8,553 bases of DNA from an uncultured Bacteroidales bacterium (GTDB lineage Bacteria; Bacteroidota; Bacteroidia; Bacteroidales; Paludibacteraceae). Below the pieces are notes generated by a model. It ran no database searches. It was not told where the DNA came from and was given only the letters and a program-made list of their open reading frames with translations. The stretch lies in the NCBI GenBank assembly GCA_937886455.1, contig CALGCU010000222.1, positions 1 through 8,553 of the forward strand. Reading direction: 5' to 3'. Every line of letters starts with the position of its first letter. The stretch's first letter is position 1. The position numbers and the translations under genes were made by a program. This document shows positions 8,087-8,553 of this stretch, in pieces.

Positions 8087-8133
8087 CTTTGAGGCCAATC
8101 TAACACAAGAATTAATCACCTAAAATAATTACA

Positions 8134-8451
8134 ATGAATACACTAAAACAATTTGTACTTATGTCAGTACTCGCAAGTGCAATGGTTGCATGTAACTCTG
8201 CAACGGATGCAAAAAAAGAAAACAAGAACTCTCAAAATCCTTTTTTCACAGAGTTTACCACTCTACATCAAACCTATCCTTTTGATGAGATAAAGTTGGA
8301 ACATTTTATGCCGGCTTTTGAAGAAGGAATGAAACAACAAATGGAAGAAGTAAATGCTATTATCAATAATGAAGAAGCAAAAGATGCTGATATCATTAAA
8401 TTAACATTTAATAAAAAGAAATTAGTAAGTATTGATGTATTAGATGTTTGA
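8134..8451 (+). CDS. M3-family peptidyl-dipeptidase (Dcp-like) lipoprotein, truncated and fused to foreign sequence
   Basis: The first 80 or so codons are the start of an M3 zinc metallopeptidase of the Dcp/oligopeptidase type. There is a lipoprotein signal with lipobox MVAC (C20), a Lys/Asn-rich linker, then NPFFTEFTTLHQTYPFD and KLEHFMPAFEEGMKQQ. Family members are about 700 residues and normally continue after the NNEEA segment with a PTFENTI-like sequence. Here the family resemblance ends after NNEEA (about 8376). It is followed by 23 or so unrelated Lys/Ile-rich residues (ending VSIDVLDV) and a stop. The HExxH zinc site is absent, so the 105-residue product cannot be an active peptidase. 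The last residues are best read as the C-terminus of an unidentified protein that happens to be in frame. The gene is preceded by a promoter at 8056-8086. Confidence 0.8.
   Translation: MNTLKQFVLMSVLASAMVACNSATDAKKENKNSQNPFFTEFTTLHQTYPFDEIKLEHFMPAFEEGMKQQMEEVNAIINNEEAKDADIIKLTFNKKKLVSIDVLDV
8371..8385. other. Junction between two unlike DNAs
   Basis: Left of this point the coding sequence follows the M3 peptidase family and is about 34% G+C (8134-8380, hand count). Right of it, to 8553, it is about 21% G+C, uses almost only A/T-ending codons (TTA, AAA, ATT, GAT), and encodes an unrelated protein end and an acyltransferase. No transposase, terminal inverted repeat or attachment site is visible at the boundary. 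The exact base cannot be fixed because GAAGAAGCAAAAGATG could belong to either side. Confidence 0.7.
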
Positions 8452-8455
8452 AAGG
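8450..8455 (+). promoter_or_regulatory. Shine-Dalgarno sequence before the acyltransferase gene
   Basis: GAAAGG ends 6 bases before the ATG at 8462, an ideal spacing for a ribosome-binding site. None of the other starts in the window (1023, 1938, 6396, 6976, 8134) has one, as expected for Bacteroidota. The site overlaps the stop of the preceding frame, suggesting translational coupling in the source operon. Confidence 0.6.
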
Positions 8456-8461
8456 TAGTAT

Positions 8462-8553
8462 ATGAAAAAATTTGATTATAATTTAGACTTATTAAGAGTT
8501 TTAAGTATGTTTTTAGTAATTGTTATTCATGTTGCAAATTACTATTGTAGGGC
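8462..8553 (+). CDS. Acyltransferase family 3 membrane protein, N-terminus only (runs off the window)
   Basis: Thirty codons are present, starting MKKFDYNLDLLRVLSMF and continuing into a hydrophobic helix (LSMFLVIVIHVANYY). The DLLR motif at residues 9-12, followed about ten residues later by His (H23) inside the first membrane segment, is the typical start of acyltransferase-3 proteins. These multi-pass enzymes O-acetylate surface polysaccharides, exopolysaccharides or peptidoglycan; the substrate cannot be told from this piece. It lies 10 bases after the previous stop, behind a Shine-Dalgarno sequence, as in a polysaccharide gene cluster. The very low G+C and the ribosome-binding site differ from the rest of the window. 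Confidence 0.75.
   Translation, partial: MKKFDYNLDLLRVLSMFLVIVIHVANYYCR

Noticed and set aside
8063..8099. Stem (ATTGCC with GGCCAAT) after aroC as a terminator
   Set aside because: Six pairs with a bulge, a loop of about 24 bases and no T-run following; it overlaps the better-supported promoter at 8056-8086.
8388..8395. Palindrome TGATATCA near the junction as a recombination site
   Set aside because: Eight bases in AT-rich DNA is expected by chance, and no partner copy is visible in the window.

Overview
The window looks like a chromosomal segment of a Bacteroidota species, most likely a member of Bacteroidales and possibly Prevotella-like (the genus is a guess). Four things point there: a DUF4835 protein found only in that phylum, the Bacteroidota form of LptD with a fused OstA-like N-terminus, A-rich start regions with no Shine-Dalgarno sequence, and one clear promoter of the Bacteroidota sigma type (TTTG, 19-base spacer, TAnnTTTG). 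All genes lie on the + strand.

Layout. Positions 1-3608 hold a tight cluster: the 3' part of coaBC (coenzyme A synthesis), a secreted DUF4835 protein, and recN (double-strand break repair), each separated by 9 bases. After a 50-base gap comes an lptD-like outer-membrane LPS assembly gene (3659-6353). It is split by a frameshift near 5490-5500 at a CGCGCGGG tract; with the shift corrected it would encode about 897 residues. A 42-base AT-rich gap leads to slyD, an FKBP-type prolyl isomerase with a Cys/His-rich metal-binding tail. aroC (chorismate synthase) follows after only 7 bases. I found no convincing promoter between coaBC and aroC, so long co-transcripts are plausible.

A promoter at 8056-8086 then drives a lipoprotein that starts as an M3-family peptidyl-dipeptidase. 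That gene loses its family sequence near 8376, after about 80 codons. From there to the end the DNA is about 21% G+C by hand count. It encodes the tail of an unrelated protein, then a canonical Shine-Dalgarno sequence and the N-terminus of an acyltransferase-3 membrane protein. This abrupt change in composition, gene content and translation signal marks a junction between two different DNAs: a real insertion or rearrangement, or an assembly chimera.

Most of the window is ordinary housekeeping sequence. I do not see a new multi-gene system. The points worth following up are the junction near 8376, the lptD frameshift, the conserved unknown protein between coaBC and recN, and the slyD/aroC boundary, where a misleading open frame invites a wrong start call.
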